A stretch of 64,000 nt of DNA from Tetraselmis striata (Eukaryota; Chlorophyta; Chlorodendrophyceae; Chlorodendrales; Chlorodendraceae), in contig VCJN01002086.1 in assembly GCA_006384855.1 (NCBI GenBank), positions 1 to 64,000 of the forward strand, given 5' to 3'. Under the pieces are notes generated by a model that searched no databases, had not been told where the DNA came from, and saw only the letters and a program-made list of their open reading frames with translations. Shown piece after piece: positions 11,469 to 23,639 of the stretch (the stretch's first letter is position 1; every line of letters starts with the position of its first letter). The position numbers were made by a program, and so were the translations under genes.

Positions 11469-14400
11469 TCAGCGCATGATGTTCTTCAGCGCGGCGTCGA
11501 TGTCTTGGTACTGGAAGGTGAAGCCCGACGCCTGCGCCTTGGAGGGCAGCACCTTCTGCCCGTCCAGCACCACGCTCGCGCCCTCGCCCAGCAGCGACTG
11601 CGGGCAGCAGTCACACAGCACGTCAGGGGGTCGCGGCCTATCAACTTTACTAGCTGGTAAGCGGGGCAGGTAATCCTGGTAAGTTGTACCGCATCCATGA
11701 CGCGTTGGGTTTGCTATATCATAGCCATATACATTCACACCGTTTTGCCCTCCGCAAGGAGTGAGGATAGACTGCATATTTTATACATGGGAACATATCA
11801 GACCACAACACGAAAACAATACGGAATCTTTGGCGCGATGATGCAAAACGACATTCCATTTTCGTTTTTGTGACCCGCAAACCCGGTGATTTACGATACT
11901 CGTACGCGTGAGTACACGCATAGGTTTGCGCGTAACTTACATGGCGTTCTGCTGAAGTTACGCCGGGCAGAGTTGGCCGATGCTCGTGACATTTCGTACA
12001 GTAACCTTGTTGTATTTGGTATAGTACTGCGAATCCACGGCGCAGCTACTGCGACTAAAAATGTGTATGCTGCGGTGATGTGATTTGAACCGATGTACCT
12101 CTTACAGTACTTTGAGCAATTGTGAGCTCGGACAGCTGCGAGTGTATATCAAATCATAGATCTACAACGTGAGCGAGCTGCGAGAGGTAACCAGAAAAAA
12201 ACCTGCAATTTAGGCGACGACTGTAGCGACAACTACATCTATTTAACGCCCACGGCGGATGCTCGCGACGTGTCTATACCGTGACTCTGTAAGAACACTA
12301 TCTTTTTCGCCCCTGGGACAGGACTGGCACCAGTGCAACCCTTACAGCGTCTCCACGAAGACCGTGTAATAGGAAGTGATCCAGCTACGGAAAGCCCTGA
12401 GTGGGTAGGCGGCGCTCCTTTTTCGTCATCAAGCGTATTGCCCAAGCATTTGCAAGACTAATTGAAGGCCAGTGACGGAATTACCCATACTGTAAGCCTA
12501 TCATTGGGCTTGCATGCATCCTATAAATAAGAATATTTGCTATAGTTCCACTACGGTTTCATCTACATGCGACATTTTGACCTCTGGCAGGCAGGGCAGG
12601 TTGCTTTGGCAGCGTTCGAATTACCGTGCCGGCGCCCGTGCTGCGAGTGGACATAGCTATGGAAGCTTGCTGCGGTAAATATTTCACACACGTAGCAGAG
12701 TGGTGGTGCCACCAACGCCCGAAGCTGATCCTACCACTCCCAAAGATATGCCCCACAGACTTAAAAGTACGCCGGGGTTTTAGGGTACGGTCCGGCCACG
12801 CGCAGCCCCGCGGGGCGCACCTTGAGCGCAAACTCCGGCACCGGCAGCCAGGAGGGGCGGCCCATGACGCCGCCCAGCGCGCTGCACATCTCGCTCATGC
12901 GCACCGGGCGCGGCGCCGTGGCGTTGAAGGCGCCCTCGTACTTGGGGTCGCAGAGAGCCTGGAGAAGGGGGGGGGGGGGGGAGGTGGGGGGGAAGGGGGT
13001 CAGGAACCCTAAACCCCAATCCGTCAACCCTGAACCCTGGTGGCCGCAGCCGATCCCGGCGAAGTCAGGGCGGCAGGGCGAGCGGGGGTACGCGGGACAT
13101 GCTGGGCGGACGACATTATGGCGCCTAACAGCCAATATAACAGTCCACAAATAAAGTTCATATATGGCTGAGCATGGTGAAATCCTGGCACTATGACGTG
13201 TGGGGGCGCTGTATGTATGGCGATGGTGCTGCCAGCGCCGTAAAGTATCGCCACCGGGTGGCTGATGCCCGTCACCCACCGCTGTCCCATTCAGCGCCAT
13301 ATTGAAACGCCAAAATGGGCCACCTGGTGTCACTGTCATGCACTAAAACATGCCAGGAATAGCCCATTCACTTGCGCCAATTGGCTCATAGTGAGGATAC
13401 ATCCATTTGGCCGTGGACGTCAACATGCGCCATTGGTGCGGCTGTTTGTCCCCGTGGAGTAGATGGGCCGTTCCGATCCAGCGCCCAATAATCACACGAG
13501 TTCGGACCGGTCTTAACGTGGGCCGCCCTTGAGTCTAAATCACATAAACGTGTCAATGTGTTAAGGCAGGGGGGGGGGGGGGGGGGCACCTCGATGATGA
13601 GCGCCACCAGGTCGTCGCGATGGATCCAGCTGAACCACTGCGAGCCGCTGCCGAGCGGGCCGCCCGCAAACATGCTGAACACGGGCAGCATCTTGGCCAG
13701 CGCGCCGCCCTCCTGCAGTTGAGGCGGCACCGGCACAACCGCAGCGAGCACAGCCGCCGCATCCTCAGCACGATGCCGCATGACACAGCATTGCGCACGG
13801 CATGGCGGGAAGCGGGGGGAGGGGGGAGCGTGGGAGCGGGCGGCGTACCGGCGCCAGCACGACGCCGATGCGCACGATGGCTGTCCGCGTGTTGGCCTCC
13901 TCCGCCGCCGCCTCCCAGCGCTTGCACACCTGCGCCCGTCACCGGGGGAGCAGCCACAGCGCCATCAACGTGCAATGCCCCCCCCCCCCCTCTGCCCCGA
14001 AGGATTGAGAAAGGGGTCGGGGTTTACTTGACAGCCAGCAGCTGGGGGGTGTGGGCCGCCTAGCCAGCAGGTATCATGAGGTTACGGTGTGAAGCCAGCG
14101 ACACACACTCTCCTAAGAACCCCAGCTGGGTGCACAACCATCACATCTTTAATGTAAAACTGTATTGAATTCGGCACGCAAAGCGCTAGGCCCAACTCCT
14201 TCGGCTCCAGCGCTCATTCATGGCGGCCAGGCGGACCCCTGGCAGATGTGGGTGGGTCGGGGGTATGAAGGCATCACTAGCGCACCTCTGCCAGGTAGTC
14301 GTTGCCGCTCTGCGAGTCCTCGTTGAACGTTTGCGTCTCGCTCACCCCGTAGAAGCCTGCCAAAATAGAGGGGGCCATGTCCCCAGGTCTTATAGCACCA

Positions 14401-14598
14401 TGACATTGTCAGCAGCAGCACCGCATGGCATCCCTGGGCGCAAACCAGAGGAGGAGGGTGGGGGGAGGGGGGGGGGGGGGCTCACCCACGGCAGACGCGG
14501 ACACCAGCACCTCTGGGCGCTCATCGTCCGGGGCGCCATTGATTGCGCTCTGCAGGACGGCATGGGATTGCGACGGGCTTATCAAAGCAGGCAGGGGG

Positions 14599-14630
<32 letters not shown>

Positions 14631-15592
14631 CTCATGATGAGGGCTGGGGTGCGGGGTATAGGGGCGCGGGGGGGCGCACCACCACTTTGAGGGTGGTGTT
14701 CACGCGCGAGTCCATGATCTGCTGCTTCAGCGCCGGCGTCCACCTAGTCGCGATGGGCTCGCCTGCATGGCGAGCGGCGGAGCATGGAATGCGGTTGGCG
14801 CAGAGGATTGCAGACGCTTGGCTGGCATCTGGGAATGCAGGCTTGTAGACATGTGACCATGTGGGTTTGTAGAAATGTGACCATGTGGGTGTGTGGGCAC
14901 ATGGCGGCATGCGAGCTGCTGGTGCTGCACGAGCCCCCAAGTGACAGGCAGCCAAGGCCTCACCCGCGAGGTTGACCACACCGGTGCAGCCGCGCACGCC
15001 CTGCTCCCATTCGTTCGGGCCGTAGAACGATACGTTGCGGTACGGCAGCTTGGACTGCGCGGCGCTGAGGTTGCGGCCCAGCACGCGCACCGCGTGCCCC
15101 TGCGCGGTCAGCTTGGCCACCAGGCGGCTTCCGATCAGGCCGGTCGCGCCTGCGGGCAGGGAGCGCACCGGCGAGTCAGACTGGCCGCACATCATCGACG
15201 CTGGATGCAGGTCAGGTCGGGCCAGGTGATGGTCGCTATCGTTCTTGTAGCATCGCAGCTAGGAGAAGAGGGATTGAAAAGAGCTCACCGGTGACGGCCA
15301 CCGTCATCTTGCTATCGTCGCCCGCCTCGCACACCACCTTGGCGCCCGCCTCGCCCTGGCCCGCACCGGCGGCCACCACGCGGCGCGGCGCCCAGCAGGT
15401 CCAGCCGCTCAGCAGGCCCGACAGCGTGAAGGAAGACATTGCGTCGCGCCTTGCGCCCCGCAGCGAGCGGGCCGCCGCCGCGCGCGATGGCGCCCCGCTG
15501 GCGGTGACGTGGCGGCTGCGCGGCGCGAAGCGGGGCGGCAGCGCGCCGGTGGAGCGGGCGGAGGGTGCCGAGACGAGGCTGCTGGCGGACAT
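11469..15592 (-). CDS. SDR39U1: Plastid SDR39U1/TIGR01777-type NAD(P)-binding epimerase
   Basis: Atypical extended short-chain dehydrogenase of the SDR39U1 family (the plant homologue is the plastid protein GC1/SulA). The exact substrate is not established. Nine exons, listed from the 5' end: 15592-15289, 15149-14964, 14762-14680, 14549-14486, 14356-14286, 13929-13849, 13712-13590, 12958-12821, 11597-11469. Phase is kept throughout, giving 392 residues. The first about 90 residues are rich in Ala, Ser and Arg, as in an algal transit peptide. Then [16 protein letters not shown] gives the Rossmann GxxGxxG motif. [35 protein letters not shown] and [12 protein letters not shown] are family hallmarks. 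It ends AALKNIMR, close to other members. Introns carry C tracts next to donors (13589, 14485, 14679) and one next to an acceptor (12960-12985). The last intron (11598-12820) holds copies of repeat families A and C. Confidence 0.93.
12300..12490 (+). repeat. Dispersed repeat family C
   Basis: This copy inside an SDR39U1 intron matches 58505-58690 over its whole length (GGACTGGCACCAGTG, CCCTTACAGCGTCTCCACG, GATCCAG, CGGAAAGCCC, GCAAGACTAATTGA) with many point differences. It matches 613-680 over its first part. Confidence 0.75.
12493..12640 (-). repeat. Family A element, inverse orientation
   Basis: In SDR39U1 intron 11598-12820. On the + strand it reads TTGGGCTTGCATGCATCCTAT, ATAGTTCCACTA, TGACCTCTGGCAGGCAGGGC and then GTGCCGGCGCCCG, which is the complement of the family's left end. 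Confidence 0.7.
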
Positions 15593-16493
15593 GGCGCACG
15601 GGATGGCACGCTGATGCAGGCGGGGGCGCTTCGCGGGCGGTTGAGGAGGGCGCAGTAATTCACAGCAGCCGAAAGACTGTTGGGATTGTGCAGGCAGGCA
15701 CGGCGGACGGCGTGGCGTGTACGTTGGATCGCTACTGGCAAACTCACATCGCGCAATTGGGCGCGCCAGGGTGCCCCATCCCGCCTCTACCAGTACGCTC
15801 GCGGCGGGGCGGAAACGGTCGTTGCGCCAGGGTGGAAGCCAGAGTGGCGAATATATCTGTATTGATGCGCATTGCGCGCGCGTCGCCCAGTAGTACCTAT
15901 GTATTACTAGTCCTGCGTCGGTACTGGTACCCGGGTACCCTTAGCGGCTACTGATTTACCGCCCATCGTCCCGCCGCTGTGATCGGTTATTGCTTGGCCC
16001 AGCGACCATGGTTTCCCGCACGGCCTGAGCATATCTTTCAAGTTGTGTCCTCCGATGCCACATCCTCGTGTGTGAGGTGTGACCGTCTGCATCGATGCGA
16101 ATACCTTCTCCAAAGCCCCCTCCCCCCCCCCCCCCCCCCCCCGATGCCCACCGTCCGCCGCGCTACTCGACCCCGGCATAGACCTCTGCACAGGGTGAAG
16201 CATGGGTGCCAGGTCATCATCGCTGGCCGGCACGATGGTACGGAGGCGGCACACCGGGAGACTGGGATTAGGCGAGCGCTTCGTTACAGCCGTAAGCAGC
16301 GACGACGCAGCGTCGCCACCAACCCGACAGCTACTGCTCAGGCAAGGCTTGGTCAGGTGAAGACGGCCTCTACCACGCGTGCGGTACATGCCAGGCCAGG
16401 TGCCGATGCCCGGAGTCCCCAATGCGGGCTGGCGGATTGCTGGCTGACGCGGTACGCCAGCGGCCGATCAATTGCTGGCTGCTCATCATTCCG
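15593..16493. other. Intergenic between CSDE1-like and SDR39U1-like genes
   Basis: About 900 bp separate the stop of the upstream same-strand gene from the SDR39U1 start. A C tract (about 16121-16141) is the only distinctive feature. The open frames here are GC-composition artefacts. The SDR39U1 promoter is expected just above 15592, but no TATA box is evident. Confidence 0.5.
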
Positions 16494-19400
16494 TCACCCG
16501 AAGGTGGGCACGAAGGGCGCGGCGTCGGCATTGAGCGACAACGCGCTGTCTTGGCGCTCGAGGAGCTCCGGCTCCGGTTCCGGCAGCGGCGGCGGCGGGC
16601 GCAGACCCAGCGGCGGATGCACCACGCCCTGCACGCAGAGAGCCGTCAGGCTACGCCGGCCCCCCGCATACACGCATTGCTCATGTATACAACATGGACG
16701 ACCCGAGACATTCGATACATACATATGATTCCCCTGTTGACAGTAGATCAAGATGCACTGCAGCGTCTCCATCTAAACGACCTATCTATCCCCCTGTCTG
16801 ACCGAAAATGGCCAGGGCGAAAATGGCCGTGTTTGTTTCACCGGTGTATTTAGAACCTGCGAATAAGCACCTGCCCTGCCTGTCAGAGGTTGAGTGTAGT
16901 CGATACTGTAGCAGAACTAGGTATGGTTTGGCTCCCACGCCAGCTAGCTCGTGACACCGGAGCATGTGACATGTGAATACCCGGGCAGCGCCCGCCATCG
17001 ACAACGCAGGTGTACACTCCGAGCTGGGGCGCGAGTAGTCCGTTCACAAAGGTGGGGGAGGGGGGGGGAGGAGGGGGGGCATTCAGCGCACGACGGGACA
17101 GGGCGGACCTCGAGGCCCTTGCCGCGGCCGTAGGTGAAGCCGCGCGTGTCGTCCGGCATGAGCGGCTGCCGCACGCCCTGGTGCCGAATGGGCTGCCCCG
17201 GCCGGATGGGAGTGTGCTTCGGCGGGGTGATCGCCTCCAGGATGCGGTTGGGGGCACGCGTGGGTGCGGCCTGCGGCAGGGACGGGGCGATTCCTGGGTG
17301 TCAGTCAGATACATGCATGCCCTGGAAGCCATAGATAAGCATGCGCAGTGTGTCAAGCATTTAAGCGGGGGGCCGTCTGTTGTTGCCAGTTTGGGGAGGT
17401 GGGGGGGGGGGGGGGGGGGGGGACATCTTTGTCGGAAGCGGATGTAGCTAAAACACTAATGGAATACGCAGGAGAGGACAGGGAAAGGTATTACGCAATA
17501 TTGGACGATTCGGATGGACACTGGATGGCATCGCATGTTGAATGAGCCGAACTGCCGTCAACGCCTCTTGTGTCGTTATAGACATGTCAATGGTAAACTG
17601 CCATTGGCCGCGGAATGTTTGCCGCGCGACGCACTTTATGATACGATAGTGAACAGGCTGTTCCGAAATATGCGCCGACGGGTCAAGATGGCTGCTACCG
17701 GAGGCCTCAAATCAGGACCTGCATGACAGTAAGCAACATGGTTTCGGAGCCGCGAGGGTGGGCGGTCTCGGAGCCCTGGCTGGCGACACGGATCCCGGCG
17801 CCGGCCTCGCACCTTGGTGCGCACGACGTGCCGCGCATTGAGCTCCTTGTTCTTGGGGTTGCGGTACAGCGTGAACTCCACCTCGTCCGAGAGCCCCAGG
17901 GTGAGGCCCTCCTGCACCTCGCTGAAGTGGAAGAAAACGCGGCCTTTGCCCTTGCGGCCCTTGCCGCCCTCCTGCTGCTCACCGCCCTCATCATCCCCGC
18001 CCTCCTCGGCCTCCAAGCCGGGCTCCTCGGCGCTTGGGGTGGCGGGGGCTGGGGTGGCATCCTTGTCGTCAGCCTTGGCCTCGGGGCTCGCCTCCCCGGC
18101 GTCATCTGCTTTCGCTGGCTCAGGCGCCGCGCCGTCCTTCGTCGGCGTCCCCTCCCCGCCCTCCTCCGCTGCGGCGGCTTTCTCTTCAGTCGCACCATCA
18201 GAGGCCTCAGCAGCCAGCTTCTCGCCACCTGCGTCATCGGCGGCTTGCTCCACGCCGGGCGCCTTGGTGGCATCCGAGCTGCTGGACACGGGGGTGAGGC
18301 CCGGCGGTGCCGGGACATTGGACTCTCCGCCTTCCTCCTCTCCCTCTTGGTGCGTCTGCGCACATGCAACATGCCCGACTTGGTGGCGTGTAAAGCAAAG
18401 AGCCAGCCAAAGGCAGCCAAGCAGGGCGCTGTCCAGGCGGCAGCGCAGACCTGGGGAAGATTGATCGCTCGGGGCTTGTACTCGATGAAGCCAAAGGAGG
18501 TGCGGAGGGCGGCCACGCGGCCCGCGTGACGCACCAGCGCCACCTGCACAGCGCGCCGCGCGCCGCGCTGACCGGCAGCGCTCTTGGCGCGGATGGCGTC
18601 GCGCTGGGCGCGCAGGTCGACGGCGGCTTTGAACACCACTGGGTCGCCGATCTACGTGCGACAGGGGATACGGCAGGAAAGGCTCGTCAGCGGGAACTGC
18701 GGGGGGAGAGTCAGGACGTCATTCTGGGATCCAGAAGCATAAGCCGCCGGGAACGGTGGCAACGGCATTGGGATTGGCCCCCACCAAGCCCTAAACCCGC
18801 ACAGGCTGGGGCCAGGACAGCATGTGATCATCGCACCGGCCGCTTGCATGCGCAATCACCTTGGGCGGGATGCCAATCACATCTGGCAAGTTGAAGGTCA
18901 TGCGCTCCGGGGCCGCGGTGCCGGGGTCGGTGTACTCGATGACGCCCACCACCATGCCGCCGACGCCCTTGCTGTAGCTGCGCTCGGCCACGGTGCCGCT
19001 CAGCTCGCCCTCCTCCAGCTGCTCGAACACCACCGCGCCGGGCGGCGCGGGCGCGACGTCCGCCGCGTTGAGCTTGCCGGTCTTGCGGTCGCGTGTGAGG
19101 CGGAACTGAACCTCTGTGCCGTTGGAGATCGTCTCTGGGGTCAGGCCCTGGCAGCATGCAGCAACCCAACATGTCAGCGGGTGGCAGCAATAACTCAGGT
19201 CAATGACTCAGCCATGCACTCGGGGGCGTCAAGCATGCTGCATTGCCGACAGCGGCCGGCAGCGCGCGCTTGCCTCCTTGAGACTGCTGAAGTGGAAGAA
19301 GGCGTCCAGCGTGCGGGAGCAGCACTTGATGAAGCCAAAGTGGGCCTTGAGCATGTTGACGGCGCCGTACTCCACGCACTCCGACGCTCGGCGCAGCAGC

Positions 19401-21446
19401 CGGACGGCCGTCGCGGTGTAGTTGCCTGTTGCCAGGTTGACGCATGCCTGCGTACAGCCGTCACGGGTGTTTTGAGAATCACATACATGCAAAACAAGCG
19501 CAGACACAGGCGCAGACACAGACACAAGCGCAAAACAAGCGCAGACAAGAGCAGAAACAAGCGGGAGAAAAGAACAACTTAATGGCAAGGTTGCATCCAC
19601 TGGAGGAAGTCTGAGTAGACCGGCCCCGTCAGGCAGCAGTATACTATATTACTGGAGCACTGCGAAGGAGTACTATCCCTGCCGGCGTAGACCCAAGTGC
19701 CGTGCTGTCCAAGCAGCGGCGGTACAAGGTAAAATACCTGCGTAGTAACTAAGCAGGACCCCCATCAAATGCAAATTTGGCGTTGTTGGCATCGCATTCA
19801 ATCAGCGATACACATCCATGCCGCAGTACAAATGAGCCGGTATGTTCCCGCTGCACAATGACGCAATGCCCTTTTGCGGAAGGCCGGCCGTACCTCGAAC
19901 TCCACCTCGTCGTCCGCCTCCAGCGGCTTGTCGTCCTTGATGGTGCCGGCATCCACCGCGCGGGTGGCGTAGCTGCACGTCTGCTCGCACAGCTGCGGGT
20001 CGGCAAAGAGCAGCATGCCACTGCTGGCCTCGCCTGCCAGGATGTTGACGGTCCCTACCAGATGCAGACATCGGCTTTGTCAGCATTTGGGTGGGGTCAA
20101 AGAGGGGGGGAGGGGGGGATTAACAATGGCATCTGTGGCTGCTGGAACATGCCCTTGTTGGCCTGGACATGTCCAATAAATAAAGGGACTCCGAGGGGCG
20201 CAATGCACGCCGGTGCCTGCAGCGGGGCGCGGCTCACCCTGCACTGTCTGCGGTGACCCCAACGGGAGCGCGTCCTCGGGCAGGACGGACACACGGACGG
20301 CCACGTCGCGCTTGGTGCGCTGGCTGAACTGCACCTCGTACTCCACCACCGCGCCCAGGCCGGGACGCTGTCCCTGCGAAGGAAGGAGGGGCGCAGAAGG
20401 GAGGGTAAAATTAGCGCTGCACCGTTGCCACCGAGCTATACTGAAGCAGCACGGTGCTTCACTCTGTAAATGGCACATCGTCAATTAAATGGCACAGTGT
20501 ATTCCCACGTGCAGGACGGTGTGTAGCCCATCGGCATAGGCTCATTTCAGCCGCTGTAGGTATGCTTTGGTTTAAGTGGGTTTAATGCGCGTAGCAGAGT
20601 TGATCATGGAACGGAAGGGGGGGCGGGGGGGGGGGGGGGGGGGGGGGAGGGGCACCTCTGGCAGCTCGCTGAAGTGGAAGAACATCTCCTTGGCGTCCGG
20701 CTGCACAGGCTTGATGAAGCCAAAGGACTCCTTCAGGGTGACCACCACGCCGGTATCGCGCCCAGGAGGGCACACCGCCTGCCCGGCCGGCCTGGCGGGC
20801 GGGGGCGCCTCGGCCTCCGGCTTGCCCGCGCTCCAGTCGCGCTCCGTGCGGGGCGGCTCCGCCATCGCCGTCACGCGCAGCCCCACGGCGCGGCGCTGCC
20901 GACTGCGGCGGTGCACCGCGACGCGGCACTCCATGGCGCTGCCGGCGCGCGGCACCGCGCCGTCCGCGACCTCCGCCAGCTCAAACAGCAGCGTGTCGCC
21001 CGGTGCCGCGCTGGGCCCGGCGGCTGAGGCCTCTGTGGGCTGCCCTTCCGCCACGCCCGTCACGCGCAGCACCCCGATGGCGCCGTCCTGCACGCAATGA
21101 CGCAACCCGCTTGATCAGCTGGGCAGGAGCGCTGCGCGGCGAAGATTAAGGAGCCGGGGAGGAGGTAGAACACTGTGGGCTGTCAGATTCTTGGGGGGGA
21201 AGCGGCCCGGAGCGCACCCGACGAGCGGTGGCCTGCGCCTCCTGGGTGACCACCGCGGTGAGCACCTGCTCGCCCTCATCATGCGTCTGGATGGTGCCCG
21301 CCGGCAGGATCTTCACCTCCTTGGCGTTGGGCCTGCGCGTGGCGGGAGCGGCGGGGAGGTGAGGGCCATGACGGCAGGGATGCCGACATGTGGCTACACA
21401 GGTAGGTCATTGATCATGTAGGTCAAGGCTGGTGGGTGTGTGTGGT

Positions 21447-21482
<36 letters not shown>

Positions 21483-22469
21483 AGTGACTCGCCTGTCGCT
21501 GCGCGGGTTGGGCACGATGGTAAACTCGACTTCTGTGCCCTCAGAGACAAGGTCACGCATGTGGTGACGGGCCTGGTTCTCCGAAGCGCCCTCCGGGGGG
21601 TGCACCTCGCTGATGTGGAAGAACACCTCCTCGCTACCCGTGACGCAGCTGTGATGTGTATAAAGGGGGGGGGGGGGGGGGGGGGGTTCAGGAGGAGTTA
21701 TTGCGTAGCCAGGTTGCGACGCTGGTGCATCTGGGGGCGTCCCTCCGTCATCGCATATACTGCACTCCCCCCCCCCCCCCCCCCCCCCCCCCCTCCCCGC
21801 CCCCGCGCCCCCCCCCACCCCCCCCCCCCCGCCCTTTCTGGCGGGGTGTGCCGCTGCTTGCCTGATAAATCCGAATGAGTCGCGAATGGTGACCACAAAG
21901 CCCCGCTCTCGCTGCTTGTTTGGGGCGGTGTTGTCCTCCGCCGGTGCCACGGCAGCACCGTCGGCAGGGCTGCCGCCCGCGTCAGTCGGTGGGCGGTCTC
22001 GCGGCTGGCTAGCGGCGCCATTCCGCGCGTCGTTGGTCTGATAGCCAGACCCAGTGTAGCCGCCGCCACGCCGAGCGTTACCGGCTCGACCGCCTCGGCC
22101 TTGGTAGGAGGCGCCGAGGGGGGCCCCGCGAGGGCCGTGCGGGCGCTGGTGGGGCAGCTGCTCCTGGGCTGGCTGGCCCCAATTGCCGGGCTGCTCGCTG
22201 GCTCGCGGCGGGCCGCCGTGCTGTGGCGGCTGGTGCGAAAATTCCTGCCCCGGGGGGCCGCGGCCGGCTCGGCCGCCGCGCTGGTGGCGGTGCGGCTGCG
22301 GCTGCGGCTGCGGCGGGTGCTGCGAGCGGATATCGTGCTGGCTGTAGACCGGCGCGGGTGGCCCACCGTCGCCGCCTCCGGGGCCGCCGGGACCACTAAT
22401 ATCGGGACGGCCTCCACCACGACCGCGCCCCCTGCCGCGGCCGGCGGCCGGCGGCGGTTGTCCCTCCAT
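16494..22469 (-). CDS. CSDE1: UNR/CSDE1-like multi-cold-shock-domain RNA-binding protein with PAM2 tail
   Basis: Cytoplasmic single-stranded-RNA binder of the Upstream-of-N-ras family, which acts in translation and mRNA stability. Twelve exons: 22469-21862, 21648-21493, 21332-21218, 21087-20656, 20373-20238, 20054-19894, 19447-19274, 19147-18860, 18651-18451, 18322-17813, 17270-17109, 16628-16494. All are in phase, giving 1025 residues. Residues 1-185 are RGG/Gly/Pro/Gln-rich. Canonical cold-shock domains show paired motifs: DSFGFI...VFFHISEV (about 195), ESFGFI...MFFHFSEL (about 410), AHFGFI...AFFHFSSL (about 570), and TSFGFI...VFFHFSEV (about 742 and 886), the last split by about 130 acidic residues. 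Between them are non-canonical copies (for example LLFELAEV), alternating as in animal UNR. A SUZ-C-like MPDDTRGFTYGRGK lies near 970, and the C terminus carries LNADAAPFVP (PAM2-like). Introns 1, 2 and 7 have GC donors. The start is the first Met of the long 5' exon. Confidence 0.9.
16857..16925 (+). repeat. Family A element, partial
   Basis: In CSDE1-like intron 16629-17108. The core is GCGAATAAGCACCTGCCCTG, GTCAGAGGTT, then GTCGATACTGTAGCAGAAC. It is inserted antisense to the host gene. Confidence 0.65.
21446..21480 (+). repeat. Long G tract downstream of a CSDE1 5' splice site
   Basis: An uninterrupted G run (C run on the transcript) begins about 12 nt inside CSDE1-like intron 2, after the GC donor at 21492. 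Similar tracts lie at 20621-20647, 21664-21686 and 21769-21793 in the same gene. Confidence 0.85.
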
Positions 22470-23056
22470 GCGTGTGACGGTCTTGTGACGGTGGCGCTGC
22501 TACCTCTACTTGGCAGCAGGCGTGCGCCCGAGCCGTCACCCAAGCGAATGTGGCTCAAATAAAGCACAAAACTAACCGACAGAAATCGGAAGCTCTCGAA
22601 ACTCCAAAATATATCGAACAAACTCGGAGTGGATGCACGTCGTGGCAAAATGGAAAATGATGTGTCTCGCCGTCGAACACCACCACAGCAGCAGTGCTGA
22701 GCGAATCTGCTTCGGCTCCTGCGCGCTGCTTGAACGTCCCGGTTGGCGCTTCTCCCTGTATGTCCCTCCCCTTCCCCACTCTAACCTCTCCTTGTCATCT
22801 CCATATGAGACGGAAGGGAGGGCTCCTTACTCCTCCGTCCACCCCTGACAAAAGGCTCCTCTACTCTCGGCCAAAGTGGGCCATCTGCTCAGATCGCAGC
22901 CGCCGTCGCCCCTTTTGCCCCAACGACGTCGCTGCGTGCAGATCCCATTCCAACAACCACCGCCATAAATAATACCCTGTAGTCGCTAATCGTCTCAGCG
23001 CGCAAGCAGCAGCTCAAGCGGTCACAGCAATTTTGGCTACCGTACCGCGCGCCTGG

Positions 23057-23250
23057 ATTTTTATGCAAGCAGGATGGTACAAAATCAACAACAGTAAAAT
23101 ATCTGGATACAAGACGATACAATTACGGATTGGGACGTCGTACTTGTTAGATGATAGCAAAAGCCCGAACTCAGCGCAATTGCGCAATTGCGTCTTGTAT
23201 CCAGATATTTTACTGTTGTTGATTTTGTACCATCCTGCTTGCGTAAAAAT
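23057..23250. repeat. Long hairpin with 60-bp arms
   Basis: Arms 23057-23116 and 23191-23250 are near-perfect inverted repeats (ATCAACAACAGTAAAATATC against its complement, about one mismatch) around a 74-bp loop. This fits a foldback MITE or snap-back element. Confidence 0.9.
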
Positions 23251-23280
23251 CGGCGGATGAATTTTAAAATTCATCCGCCG
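23251..23280. repeat. 30-bp perfect palindrome
   Basis: The sequence made of CGGCGGATGAATTTT and its exact reverse complement lies directly beside the right arm of the hairpin. It has no spacer. Confidence 0.95.
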
Positions 23281-23639
23281 AGATACGTACTACCAGCACG
23301 ACGGTACGTCCGCGGCGCCATCCTTCCATACCCACGGCGCGTTTGACACCCAGAAAAACTACAGAACGGATCTCAAGACTCTGGTTCCGCACGGGTCTAA
23401 TCCTTACTCGTTACTCGCTACAATGGCAGGTTCAGTGTCGAGGGAAAACGTAGACATGGGGGCGCCGTGTGAAACACGGCGAAAGTGGAAGATGGCATGT
23501 TGGCTTTTTACCCGGATTTTTTGTCTGCGCTCTCGTGTTGCACCCCAAAGGGCACAACGACGGGTTAACTAGTAACCCTTACTACGCTCCAGCAGCACGA
23601 CATGAAACTAGAAAATAAGGAAACTCCGTAAAGTAGTTT

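Noticed and set aside
14460..14640. Glycine-rich open frames over G runs
   Set aside because: Poly-Gly or poly-Pro frames here and at about 20 other sites are translations of intronic homopolymers.
17723..18529. A 268-codon + strand open frame resembling a membrane protein
   Set aside because: It is antisense to CSDE1-like exons 9-10; its hydrophobic look comes from the complement of Asp/Glu/Ala codons.
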